From NCBI GenBank assembly GCA_963969595.1, contig OZ018417.1, positions 12,402,501-12,466,500 of the forward strand: a DNA stretch of 64,000 nucleotides, in the 5' to 3' direction. Every line of letters starts with the position of its first letter. Positions within the stretch are counted from its first letter, which is position 1. The notes beneath the pieces were generated by a model, which made no database searches, was not told the DNA's origin, and saw nothing but the letters and a program-made list of their open reading frames with translations. The translations under genes were made by a program, and so were the position numbers. Source of the DNA: Neckera pumila. Its lineage: Eukaryota; Streptophyta; Bryopsida; Hypnales; Neckeraceae. Shown piece by piece: positions 1-11,407 of the stretch.

Positions 1-544
1 GGCCACTTTTATTATAAATTTTCTATGTGCAATCTATATTTTTTTAAAATGGAAATGTAGAAGTCTCGTTTTCTTGTGTAAATCGCAACCTTTGGTAAAT
101 ATAATATTTCAAGGTATACCAAAGGACTCTATAGTACTAGTGGAGGGCCACAGCAAGTCCAATTTGGCAATATGGATTGCTTTTAAGACGGCTTTATTAT
201 TGCCATCCATCCTTGTCATCCAATGATGAATGTCTACATCCTTAGAGTAGTAGATCTAAAATCCAATCAATGGTCTAGATTTCATGTTCCATACCCTTGA
301 AAGTACACATAGTACTTGTTGAGATTTAAAAAATGTCCACATTTTGCTTTCCACAAAAAATATAGAAATGAAGAATGGATCATGCAAAACCATTAAAATA
401 AAATGAAAAAATTCATCAAAGATGGAATTGTGCTTTTTTGAGACTTAACCTTTAGATACGCTACGGCTTTTTTTCAGTTGATGAATGACAAAGAATCTCT
501 CCAAGTAGGATAGAAAGGCAATTCTCCAACCTCAAAATGTTGTA
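1..544. other. Gene-free AT-rich flank
   Basis: No coding exon, RNA gene or clear terminal repeat was recognised. The sequence is AT-rich and resembles the repeat-derived DNA elsewhere in the window. Confidence 0.5.
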
Positions 545-1119
545 TTAACCTCTAAAGCCTGGAAGCATATTTCGGGCAAAAATTGTGAAAAAACGCCATT
601 TTTTAGGGTTGTGAGAAATAAATGATTTATTTTTTTTTCTTTTCAAAATTCAATCGTAAAATTTGTAAGAGACTACTATGGAAGGATGTGGAAAATTTTC
701 AGAAAATTTGATTGCACAGATTGAAAGATTTAACGTTTGAAAATAGAAGAAAAAGTTTTTTTTTCAACCTTGCCCAATAGGGCTAACAGACTTTAACTCC
801 TCCTAGAGTGAGATTTTATTACTATACATGGTCATGTTTTTTGACATTTGCATCTTGTTTCATCTAAATTTCATACATGCCAAATTTCAAAAATAAAGGA
901 GGAGTTTTGCAAAAGCTGCTCAATTAGAAAAAAATGTTCAGGGCAACATAATTTCTGATCTGGGTACCCAATCAAAAAACAAATTATATTTCTACAAAGG
1001 GGGGACATGCTCATACTTTACGTCAAAATTTCATAAACATCTGACTAAAAGTGACTTTCTAGAAACCTACCCAGATTTTCAATTGTCCATTCAATGGACA
1101 ATTGTCCTTTAGGGAGTAA
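545..1119. repeat. Degenerate TTAA-1 repeat copy
   Basis: It begins TTAA-CCTCTAAAGCC and ends near GTCCTTTAGGGAG, a diverged form of the CCCCTAAAGG/CCTTTAGGGG termini of TTAA-1. Its interior, including the region around 660-760, resembles the interior of better copies. The right-hand TTAA has decayed (GTAA). It is shorter than the roughly 930-bp copies, so it is probably old and internally deleted. Confidence 0.5.
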
Positions 1120-1276
1120 AGGGGAGCTCTTCTACAGTAGTTTGACTTCCAATTAGTGCTTCTAGATTTCTTTAAACCAATCATTCACACGACATCAAAA
1201 TGGATGATTTTCATGGTCACCTATCCATCCTTTAAAGGTTAAATCTCATGTGCTTCATTAGGATTGCATAAAGAAT

Positions 1277-1406
1277 CAGGGCTTTTTTGGGGGGGCAAAA
1301 TTTTGCCAAATCTGTCAGATCTATGACCTTTGCGGTTTTGTCCCTACAAAATCTGACCTTTGCTATGAGGGCAACAGGGGGGACACTAGTCCCCAAAAAA
1401 GCCCTG
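1277..1406. mobile_element. hAT-like MITE, 130 bp
   Basis: The ends are an inverted repeat, CAGGGCTTTTTTGGGG and CCCCAAAAAAGCCCTG. Termini starting CAGGG are typical of hAT elements, which make 8-bp target duplications. The flanks taaagaat (1269-1276) and ataagaat (1407-1414) match at 6 of 8 positions, consistent with an aged duplication. No transposase is present. Confidence 0.7.
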
Positions 1407-1421
1407 ATAAGAATCCATACT

Positions 1422-1681
1422 TTAACCCCTAAAGGACCAACATGTATTTTTCGGCAACATAGAAATTTTAGGCAGGTACGTGTGACTAGAGATTTCCATC
1501 TTTTGGGCTTTAATTTTAATAGAAGGTAGGGACAAGGAATATCTTTCATATGCACTAAATTTCTTGACATTTGGAAATATGAATCAAAAGTTATTGCATG
1601 ATATGTAGTTTGCTTCTCAACTCGGGTAGTCCGGGTAGAAAAAAAATCACTTTTTTCAAAAATAAAAATTTGAAATTGGTT

Positions 1682-1747
<66 letters not shown>

Positions 1748-1769
1748 CTCTCTCAATCTATATATATAA

Positions 1770-1816
<47 letters not shown>

Positions 1817-2462
1817 GCCTTAAACCATTCCATTTTGATCAATGAGTCAAAAGTTATAAGGAGTTTTAGTTTGTGGGCAGTTATGGATTCTTTATTCTAA
1901 AATAAACTTTGAAGTTGTCTATTTTTCTTCAATTTTCAACATTTTAAAAATAAAATAAAATCATAGGATGTAAATTGTTTATGACTACATTACAACCATT
2001 GGAATTGGCAATTTTCAATTCCAAAACGAAATTCTCAACAATTTAGTATTTTGAATCATTCTCTACTTCTTTCTACTTACTATTTTTTTCCTATATGTTG
2101 TACAATTCCAAATGATCTGAAAACTTTCAAGCATGTAGCCATCTTGCTTTGAAGAACGAATCCAAAGAAGCACAACCATTTTGGAATTTTTTTCATAATG
2201 ATCTGACCTTGTGAAGTGCAGCTGCCGTTTTTTTTGCAGGGCCAAAAAAAAGATTTTTGCCACTTCAAACGCTAATTCTTGCAATCTACATGGTGGAAAT
2301 TTCTGAAATTTTTTCCACATCTTTTCAAACCAAAGTACTACAAGATCCTATGGTTACATGTGCCTAGGAAAAGATATTTTTCAAAAATTTGGTACTTGCA
2401 CTAGAAATGGTAGTTTTGGAGCATTTTTGGTGAGAACATAGTCAAGGAACTTTAGGGGTTAA
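1422..2462. mobile_element. TTAA-1 element, subtype beta (1041 bp)
   Basis: It is flanked by TTAA at 1422-1425 and 2459-2462 and starts CCCCTAAAGGACC, ending CTTTAGGGG. Its interior is homologous to the copy at 16324-17256. It exceeds the usual length mainly because of the TA/TG microsatellite at 1685-1813. It encodes nothing recognisable, as expected of a non-autonomous piggyBac-like element. Confidence 0.75.
1685..1813. repeat. Compound (TA)n-(TG)n microsatellite inside TTAA-1
   Basis: There is a TA run of about 60 bp (1685-1744), a short CT-rich bridge, then a TG run at 1771-1812. It lies inside the TTAA-1 beta copy. The homologous copy has only a short TA run near 16597-16606. The YIYIYI-type reading frames crossing it are artefacts. 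Confidence 0.9.
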
Positions 2463-2480
2463 ATTTTTTTTTGGAGGGTT

Positions 2481-2815
2481 ACAATGAGATTCCCTGGATA
2501 GTGGGTCCTTTGGTTGCGTTATTGTACCGTCATAAAGCCCTCGACAAGGAAGGGTACACAGGCTTCGTCTTCGTCGAAAGTTTTGTAGGGGGTGGGGGGT
2601 GGGGGGGTGGGGGGGTACAATGAGATTCTTTGGATAGTGGATCCTTTGGTTGTGTTCTTGATACCGTCAGAAAGCCCTCGACAAGGAAGGGTGCACACGC
2701 TTCGTCTTTGTCAAAAGTTATGGTGTTTTTGAGTTATTTTTGTTTTAAAAAAAATAAAATTACTTTTACTTTTATTTTGGCCGAGGCAACGGCCAGGGCA
2801 CTACTGTAGTTCTAT
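2481..2815. repeat. Tandem copies of dispersed repeat D with a G-rich joint
   Basis: A unit beginning tacaatgagattc occurs at about 2481 and again at about 2617. The units are separated by a G-run tract (2585-2616). The tail (2740-2800, tttattttggc then ggcaac and gggcac) recurs at 14290-14335, 27440-27490 and 28865-28920. The family is not recognised; no clear terminal repeat was seen. Confidence 0.6.
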
Positions 2816-3539
2816 GTTAATTGTGCATCACAACATATCCATGTCAGGTGCATGGTATGGGAGGATCCGGGTACCAGTGAGTGTCCGGGTCTCACATGCA
2901 GGCTATGGATGTAGAACATAAGGTCCGGACTTCAGGGTTTTGAGGTTTTGTGAATTTCGACTTCTGCTTGTCTAATTCCCTTGTCTGCCTTACCGCAGTG
3001 CCTTCCGTTTCTTCAAATCGCACAAGCTTATGTTTTCTCCTCGTTCTCGTTCCGCTGCACAGTTATGAGAGTTTAGGTCTCACTGCGGAGTTTGCAAGCA
3101 TGCTAGGACTCTAGGAGACGAGCAATGCACAGAATTGCATTGTGAGTTTCTGTTTTTCTTGTGCTTTTTCAAATTGTTATGAAAATTGCGGACTTACCTG
3201 CCACATCTTCGCTTCCATTTTTGAACTGGCGCCGCTCGAGTTGTCGCTCGAATTGGGAATTTCGCCCCCAATCCCTTGCTGGTATGTCCCTGCCCATACA
3301 TTTCCACCTCTTTGCTTGATTTAGAGAGTTCTTAGAATGCTTAATTGTTCGATCCTTCTCATTTTTATTTCCGGTGAAATATTCTTCGACATACGTTTTG
3401 GTAGTACTTGCAGTTTCGTGGTCACGCGATCTTCAGAGAAGATGGATTTGCAAGATGACGTTTGAAACTCTCCTCTCATACGGTAGTCTCATGCTCGGGT
3501 TCCGGCGTTTTCGTGTATGATTTTTATGTTATTTTCATT

Positions 3540-4115
3540 TTGGACGTGAAATGTGTCGCTGGAGAGGGTGTGCGTCTTTTTAGACTTTCTTAGGGTTTGG
3601 CAGTGTTTGCAATCTGAGCTTCGAGTTTCCGTGTTTTCGAGTATAACTTTTATTTCTTATTTTTCAGCGTTTTGGGTATTGAAATGTGTTGGTGGAGAGG
3701 ATGGGCGTTTTTGAATTCTTAGGGTTTTGCAGCGTTTGCAATGTGAATTTTGAGCTTCGAGTTTCGGTGTTTTCGCTTATAAATTTTACATTATTATAGC
3801 GATTTTTGATTGTGAAATGTGCGGGCGGAGAGGACAGGGTATTCTGAAATCTTAGGGGTTTTATGTGTTTGCAATTTGAACTTCGATCTTCGAGGTTTGG
3901 TGTTTTGTGAATTTTGTTTGTTTTCTAGCGTTTTGGATTGTGAAATGTGCCGGTGGAGAGGGTATACCGAATTTAGCGTATTTTGATTTCTTAGGGTTGT
4001 ACAGCGATTGCATTGTGAAATTTGTGCTCTCCCGTGATTCTTGTGTTTCAATGCTTTTCCGTCTTTCAATTTATTTATTTTCAACGTTTTTGGTTGCGAA
4101 ATATGTCGGTGGAAG
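3540..4115 (+). promoter_or_regulatory. Tandem repeats with telo-box motifs upstream of RH32
   Basis: A diverged unit of about 130 bp repeats four to five times. The core tgaaatgtg..ggtggagagg occurs at about 3547, 3680, 3812, 3940 and (decayed) 4097. Each unit is followed by a TTAGGGTTT-like motif at 3590, 3719, 3852 (TTAGGGGTTT) and 3991 (TTAGGGTTG). TTAGGGTTT is the reverse complement of the plant telo-box AAACCCTAA, common in promoters of ribosomal-protein and ribosome-biogenesis genes. The position just upstream of a ribosome-biogenesis helicase suggests a promoter or 5' leader element. The regulatory role is inferred. Confidence 0.6.
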
Positions 4116-4480
4116 GTGAGGGGTGGTTTTTCTGTCAGGAAGGTGGATTTTTCTGCTTATCACATCTTTCATTTGGTCATTTGGATCCTGCACTCTAGAG
4201 TTTATGAACAAATTTGGTTTTGCTCAGAAGTTTTTTCACAATTTCTTACTTGCATTTCCATTTAGCGTCTTCAATTGTGCGTTGGCTGATTCCGTCTTGG
4301 TCATAGAGGGCTCACGGAGACTGTATTGTTTGTTTTCAGTAAAGTTGTGGGGCTTCCTGTAACAGCTACGAAACATCGATCTTACCCGCAGTTTAGCACC
4401 AAACCCGCAGCCTAGCACGAAGTACGAATGTACCATAACTTGCACTAGGTCAATTGTTAGGTTGTACTGTCTACTCTGCG

Positions 4481-7400
4481 ATGGCCCCTGGGAGGATGAA
4501 GCCGGGGCAGATCCAAGTGGGCATTGGGAAAGGGAAAGCCAACAGGGCAAAATTCAGGGGTAAGAAAGTGGACGAGCAAGAAGAGATTGAGTCTCTCGAG
4601 GCTCGAATTGCCGCAAGAGCACCTTCGCCCGGGACGAATCCTCTCGCTTTCACGATTGCCAAGGAGCCCGAGGGAGATGAGGGTGCTTTACGGCCTTACG
4701 CTGGAGCGAAGGATTTTACAGGGCTGCCTCTGTCGGACCGGACGCAGCGGGGCTTGAAGGAGAATAAATTCGTGCATATGACTGCAATTCAAAGAGCATC
4801 GATTCCCCATGCACTCTGTGGCCATGACGTGCTGGGAGCTGCGAAGACCGGCAGCGGCAAGACGCTAGCATTTCTTCTACCGGTGCGAATTTGAATTTCA
4901 AATGTTCTCATGTAGTATAGTTTCAAAATCTAAGATGTGTTAAATGATTGAGTCCTTTTGCAACTATTGATGATTGAGTCCTAGACTTCGATAAGAAAGA
5001 TGGTTCAAGAATCATTGATGTTTTGGAAATTATGATGCATTTTAGTGATGTCCAAATTTCATTTGAAAGTAATACTTCACCGCACATCCACTGCATTTAG
5101 TTTTTTTCAGTTGTCTGATGAGCAATAGTTGGTTGTACAATAAAATTTTGCAATTGCATATATGGATATATTGCTCAGGAAGGGAACCAAATCTCTTACA
5201 ATATGAGCAAACATTTTTTGCAACCATGATTGGTGTGTGGTTTGTTTGTGGAGAACGGGAGGGTGTGCAGTCAGTGGCATGTCTGACCTGCGTAAGAGTA
5301 ATTTCAGGACAATGCTCGTGCTTACAGGAGTAAAATCTGTGCAGGTAATCGAGAAGCTTTATCGATTGAAGTGGGGTTCCATAGATGGGGTGGGCGCTAT
5401 CATTATTTCTCCGACGCGAGAACTTGCTGTTCAGATTTTCGATGAGCTTCGCAAAGTGGGAAAACACCATTCCATCAGCGCAGGGCTGCTTATAGGAGGG
5501 CGCAAGGGGGTGGACACTGAGAAGGAGACCGTGAACAACTTGAATATATTGGTTTGCACCCCTGGTCGGCTATTACAGCACATGGATGAGACACCGAACT
5601 TCGACTGCTCACAACTTCAGGTGATAAGGTTTTCATTTCCTTCATGGCCTACCACTGTGAGTTGTGCTTGCTGATTTTGTCTTGGATGATAGAATGCAGT
5701 GCCTTAAGGGTTGTGTGAAGCAGGACTGTGCCCTGTAGAACTTTCTCGTTGTCACTGTCTTTGTGTGTTGGGACAGGGTTTTCAAAATAATACTTCCTAG
5801 ACATGTGTTTTCTTGCGTTTCTCAGTATTTCTTGATTTTCTTCCAATCCTATATAGTAGTAACCAAAGCTGAAGCTGTTGGTATTGTGATAGAAAATAGG
5901 TTTTGGTGCTGGATGAGGCGGATCGCATCTTGGACATGGGTTTTGCTGGAATTTTGAATGCCATCGTAGGACAACTTCCCAAGTCGAGACAGACAATGCT
6001 TTTCTCAGCTACACAAACTCGGTCGATCAAGGATTTAGCTCGCCTGAGCTTACGAGACCCCGAGTATTTGGCAGTTCATGCAGAATCTGCAGCTGCCACA
6101 CCCGCTAGACTGCAACAAACTGCCATGATAGTTCCGTTGGATGAGAAATTGGACGTGCTGTGGAGTTTTGTGAAGACACACCTGCACACGAAGATGCTTG
6201 TCTTCCTATCCAGTTGCAAACAGGTAAAGATGCTTACCATGCACTTGCTCATCTCTGTAGGTACAAATATTGTCTCCTTGAGCTTCACTGCTTTTAATGA
6301 TTACTGTGATGCTTATGCGGTTGGTTGTGGATGGTGAGCAGGTGAAGTTTGTACATGAAGCTTTTCGGCGACTGCGGCCTGGTATACCTTTATCATGCTT
6401 ACATAGACGCATGAAACAGATGCAGAGGATGGTTACATTCTACTAATACATCGAAACTAAGGACGCACTCCTGTTTGCTACTGACGTGGCTGCATGAGGA
6501 TTGGATTTTCCGAATGTTGATTGGGTTCTGCAGGTAACATTACCTCTTGCGACCTTTATTAGGTTTTAGGTGACTTTTGTACAGTTTTGTTTCTCATTGA
6601 ATTCATTCTGTTACGTGAATCAGGTGGATTGCCCTGAAGATGTCCCCACTTACATTCACAGAGTGGGGCGTACTGCTCGATATACCGCAAGTGGTCATTC
6701 CCTTCTCTTTCTCTCACCGTCAGAGCAGCGGGTGCTAGGAGCGTTGGAAGCAGCAAAGATTCCTGTGAAATTGATCAAGGTAAGTCGAGTTTTTAGTTGG
6801 TGTTTGCTTGAAGGAAATTGTGCAAGTGCAGTAGAATACTGTTAGTTTGTTTTCTGACGGCCGTCTTCTTTCTGTTAGGACAGAACCGTTGAGCTTTGCG
6901 AGCTCTATTTGTAACCGTTTCTTCATAGTGATAGATCCATTGGAAATGTGGCAGGCAAATAAGGAATAGGTTCAACCTGTATCAGGGGCTCTCGCTGGAT
7001 TGCTGTCTAAAGACCCAGATCTGAAGTACATGGCACAACGTGCATTTACGACATACCTGCGCTCTATACACGTTCGTGCAGATAAGTCAATATTTGACGT
7101 AACTCAGCTTCCGCATGAGGCGTATGCTGCATCTTTGGGATTGCCCACCACCCCTCGCATTCGTTTCTTGAAGAGAAAGGTGAAGGGTGGCAAGAACATT
7201 CAAGGTTCAGACCAGGTACCTATTCACTTCTCTGGCGAAGCTTCGCAGTCTGTGATGCGGCAGATAGTTTACTCTTTTCTCTGGTACCTCTATGATTCCT
7301 TGGTTTGTATTATTTTGCAAAATTTTCATTCGTATTATGACTGGTGAATTAGTGTTGAGAATTATGGGTGTTTTAAGGGGAATAGATTCTCCTATCTTTT

Positions 7401-8907
7401 GTTACCTTGATGTCAATTGCCAATGAATTGCACGGCAGTGTTGTTTATAGTTCTGTATATCTGAATGGATCGACTTGAATTTTGTCCAGAATGTGAGTGA
7501 TGAAGGAAATGACGATGAAAATGTTGGCGAAGACGTGGTCGAACCTATGTTTACTGGAGATGACATAGAGGAGACAGCGAATGGCCCTGTGGAGAAGAAG
7601 AACAACAACAACAAGTTGGATCGTCTGTTCGCTCGGAAAAATAATGATGTTTTGTCATCTGCATTTGATAAGGTTAGAGCACATGATGATGAGGACGGTG
7701 GTGGCGGTGAGGATGATAGTGACGCCTATGAATTTTTGACGAAGAAAAGACCTAGAGAACAGGTAGCTGGCGATGAGTTCCTGACGAAGAAGAAAGCAAG
7801 GCCCGATGAGGAAGATGTTGAGGGCAAGCAAATGAAGGTGAAGAGGTTAAGACTTTGATCAGCAGACACTCTCTTAATACGTGATTCGTTTGTCGGGCTA
7901 ATATCTTGCGAAGTTTATGTGAGAAGGGTTAGGTCTAAGTCCAAGCGCCTCTTTTATTTCCGCTAATCGATTGTAATTTCTTGCCGTCCTTGCAGCGCGG
8001 GTGTCAAAGTTTTGAAAAAGAACAAGTTAAAGATAGATCCGGCCAGGGCTGGAGCGCATCGTATGGTGTTTGATGACGAGGGTGTTGCTATGCCCCCTCT
8101 TGCTGCTCTTGCTCAACAGAGCAAAGAAGTACTCAATGCGCCACCTGGTATTACTCCCCCTGATATCAGTTTGTTTGATTCTTTTACTACGGTGTCCTAG
8201 GAATCATGTGCTTTTTCTGTTTTAGTATTTCCATTCCGTAGTTCATATTTCATTTCTGTAGTACATTGTTTCCATTGACCAGAGCGGCCACTTTGGGCCA
8301 TTTGGCACCCAGGGTTTAATTCTCAAATGCACCTGTCGGTGAATCTTTCCTCCGTAGAGTTTGTAATCTTTTGCATTTAGCAGTGGTTTGTACATATAGC
8401 TGCTACTAATTTGTGTAAATGGGTTATCCCTGATGTACAGGTGTGAGCAACGAAATTGCACAAGCAGCCAATGAACGGTTCAAACAGTTGAAGATGGAAA
8501 TGAAGCAGAGAGACAAGGAGGATCGCCTTCAAGAGAAACAAAGGCTCAGGGAGAAAAGAACGAAGCTGAAGCAGAAGCTCCGTGCAGAATCAGATGATGA
8601 AGATGATGAAGTTGCAGACAGTGGTGGAGACTCCGGTGATTTTGACGATAGTGAGAGTGATGGTGAGAACATCAAAGAAAGACAGCGAAGAAAATTTAAG
8701 CGAATAGCTCAAGATGATGGAAGTAGCCATGATGATGCAGAAGACTCTGACTCAGACGCTCAGCTAGAGAGACGTCAAGTGGGGAAGAAAGGAGCGCTTG
8801 GAGGTCGGAAACAGGATACCATGGAAGATTATCCTTCAGACCTTGAGTTATCATTAGCTGAAAAGGAAGCTCTTGCTTTGAAGCTTTTGAAAATGAGAAG
8901 AAAATAA
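4481..8907 (+). pseudogene. RH32: DEAD-box RNA helicase DBP4/DDX10 family (RH32) with three in-frame stops
   Basis: The family helps make the small ribosomal subunit in the nucleolus. Exons: 4481-4882, 5345-5620, 5900-6223, 6342-6533, 6624-6779, 6955-7215, 7490-7845, 7996-8147, 8441-8907. All use GT-AG and join in phase to 861 codons. Motifs seen: Q region, AKTGSGKT (I), SPTREL (Ia), TPGRLLQ (Ib), DEAD (II), SATQ (III, typical of DBP4) and HRVGRTAR (VI), then DBP4-type PTTPRIRFL and an acidic/basic C-terminus. The start gives [10 protein letters not shown]; an in-frame ATG at 4454 is less likely. Exon 4 has TAA (6444-6446) and TGA (6495-6497, at the Arg of motif V, ARGLDFP), and exon 6 has TAG (6967-6969). 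Each is one C-to-T change from a Gln or Arg codon. Motif IV-V also reads LHRRMKQ where LHGRMKQ is usual. This looks like a recently killed gene or null allele. Family assignment is very secure; pseudogene status is likely. Confidence 0.88.
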
Positions 8908-9773
8908 GACGATGATGGTCCCACTGACTGTCATTTTTTTGTAGCTAGGGCTATTACTTCCCAGTTTTAGACGTTTCTCTCTAAGAAAATCTGATGGAAA
9001 CAGATGTGTTAGACTGAGTTAGCAGAACGTAGAGCAGAGCTCAGCATTTTTTAGCAACGAATTAGACTTAGGGATGGGCCAGAAGTGAAAGGTGTGATGA
9101 GTTTAAACTTCATTTTTTGAGAAAAAATTCTTAAAGTACGGTATTCAGATTTGCTACTTTGTCTTCATATCTCAAATATGTTTCACTCTCGACTGCTGTA
9201 ACTCCGGAGAATTCGCCCAAGTCTCCTGGGGGTGATAATAAACCTTAGCAGATTGAATTCCTCGACCAAGAATTCGTATTGTAAATTGAACAACTCAGAG
9301 CAACATCCGTCTCGAATTCCACAACCGAGGATTGAACGAACCAGAGAGGAATTCAACCAGGCGTGAATAACTCTAGCTACAGGATAAATTCAACAGTGCT
9401 CAGCCAGAGGTCATTCTGCAGATCTACTGTATGAATCTGAGAGAGGCAACAGAGGGGACTCAGGGGAGCATGCATATGATTGCATGAAGATCTGATTAAT
9501 ACAGTAACTATAGAACTATAATTATATTAAATTTTGGATTGGCTAAAGAAATCAACCTCTAGAGATTGAGAAGGGCTTTTATTTTTTTTCACTGTAGAAC
9601 TTGTGTTTCTGGCAGTGTGGCATTGCATTAAATTTGGAGGGACATCAGTGCATTTTTTTTTTTTTTTGTTAGAATTGGTAAAATTTCTCCTAGAATAAAA
9701 ATGTTGGTCAGTATTTAGAAGCTAGAGACATACAGGCCTCTCCGTGACAAAAGGAAGCACGGTTTTTTTGGTA
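8908..9773. other. 3' flank of RH32, no gene
   Basis: This probably includes the 3' UTR; an aataaa-type signal occurs in gataataaacc near 9232-9242. The rest holds no recognised gene. The ca. 9560-9680 stretch has T-rich runs. Confidence 0.45.
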
Positions 9774-9897
9774 CTAAAGGTATGTTCACACTTGGTATTA
9801 AGAGTGTTGTTATTGAGGGTCTTAGGAACAAGTTCAAACCTATTTTTGGACCAGATTCACATTGCAAACATCACCCCTGACACCAACCTTTAAGTTC
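9774..9897. mobile_element. Short MITE, family F
   Basis: The left end ctaaaggtatgttcacacttgg and right end ccaacctttaag are inverted relatives. A second copy sits at about 29325-29457. The terminal consensus is close to TAAAGGTRTGTTCACACTTGG. The superfamily is not determined. Confidence 0.55.
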
Positions 9898-9987
9898 CTT
9901 ATTTGTGCAGCACATGTAACCTAGAAGATTCTAGAATTATAACTTCATTTTTAATAGAATGACTTGTGAGTTATGTATTCATGTACT

Positions 9988-10246
9988 GAGGTAAGGTGGG
10001 TACCCCCAAATTGACGTCAATTTTTCATATTTTCTTTGTTGACAAAGGAAAAGAAGTGCCTGTGCACCAAACAACGTGACATTTGGATACTATATGTAAA
10101 AGTTATGAAGGGTCAAAGTTTTTTTGGTAGATGTATAAAAACTATTCCTTCAATATATGTATATATTGATCTTGGAGATGTACATAGAGTGACAATGGCG
10201 GTTTTAGGTAGGGTGTGATTTTGGATGTACCCACCTTATATCCACC
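9988..10246. mobile_element. MITE with AGGTGGGTAC termini
   Basis: Left aggtaaggtgggtaccccc and right gatgtacccaccttatatcc are inverted repeats about 255 bp apart. The interior (10060-10205) is related to 44015-44150 inside the left Harbinger element and to its mirror near 51880-52010, so fragments of this family occur elsewhere. It has no coding capacity. Confidence 0.55.
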
Positions 10247-10514
10247 TATAATCATAACTATTCAAATTCACACTTGTATTTGGATCAAAATGCTATACTA
10301 AAATTTAGACTTTGATGACACAAGATGTATACAATTAGAACATAGGAGCCTAGGAGAGTCTAATGTCAATTATTTTTGTTACACCTACAAATAATACCTT
10401 GAAATTCCATAACTTATTGATTTATGTAGTGTTCAAATAATGCATGCTAAAAGCCTTTGGAATCCTCTTTACTTTCCTATAAGATCCAATACATACAATT
10501 TTATGTTATTAGTA

Positions 10515-11407
10515 TCAACTCCTAATGGATCATTGTCTCCTTGCCATCGGGGACAAATGGGATTTTAGGCAAGTTCCTATAACCTCAATTTTCGGTGAAT
10601 TTTTTGAAACTGTCATAAAATAGAAAAATTTATTAGCTTTGGGGGAATATCAATTTTGTTTCAATTGGTGCTCGGGACCAAAGTTATGCCATCTTAAACA
10701 TAATTTTTACATTGCCGGATAGAAAAAAAAAACTACAAAAACTTGAAGTATTTTTTGAATTTTTGAATTTTTCTTATAGATCTTATTTTTTTCCACATGT
10801 GAAGCTTTGATTATTCTATTTGGATTAGTGATGTGAAAATCATGAACAACCTTGTTTTTTTCGGCAATCTAAGCATCTTCTTGAAAAAACAACTTGTAGG
10901 ATATGCAATTTTCAATTTTTTTTTTAATTTGCTTGCTAGAACAATCTCATCATTGGGATTATTGTGTTTCAATCCCATCTTAGAACTATTAATAATTAAG
11001 TTTTTTCTCTCAATCTTGGACCTAATTCTACTTAATAATTTTGTAAAGAATGAAAATCAAGTGTGTGTTTTTCAAGATTTTTTTCCTACACCTTCAACTT
11101 AATTATTCAACATTTGTTTTTATATTCAAAGTCTTTAGTACAAAGTTTTTCCACAAACGGTAGTCAAAGTCATCTTAAATTCCAAGCCAAAGTTTAAAAA
11201 ATCTTTTTTTTTCAACTTTGAATGCTAATATCTTCCAATCTATACCGTCAAACTTCATGAAATTTTTACTACATGATCTCAAATAAATAAAGTACATGAT
11301 CCTACAAAGATATTTTCTTTTCTTTTTTTTCTTAGATGAGTGTAGCAAAAATGGCACTTTTGAAAGTTTTTTGCCCAAAAAAATGGCCTTGGTCCTTTAG
11401 AGGTTAA
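10515..11407. mobile_element. TTAA-1 element, subtype alpha, diverged
   Basis: The left flank has decayed to TCAA followed by CTCCTAATGGATCATTGTC. The right end is GGTCCTTTAGAGG followed by TTAA (11404-11407). The interior matches other alpha copies: the gggacaaatg block on the left, lightning-poor T tracts in the middle, and the tggccttggtcc block on the right. Confidence 0.6.

Noticed and set aside
1232..1900. Open frames of alternating Tyr-Ile or Cys-Val on both strands
   Set aside because: They are translations of the TA and TG microsatellite inside a TTAA-1 element.
3142..3324. 60-aa open frame in the GC-richer region before RH32
   Set aside because: No domain similarity, and the position fits promoter or leader sequence. 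Kept only as part of the upstream region.
6342..6533. RNA editing (U-to-C) as an explanation for the helicase stops
   Set aside because: Such editing in plants is known for organellar transcripts. This gene is nuclear with spliceosomal introns, so mutation is the simpler reading.
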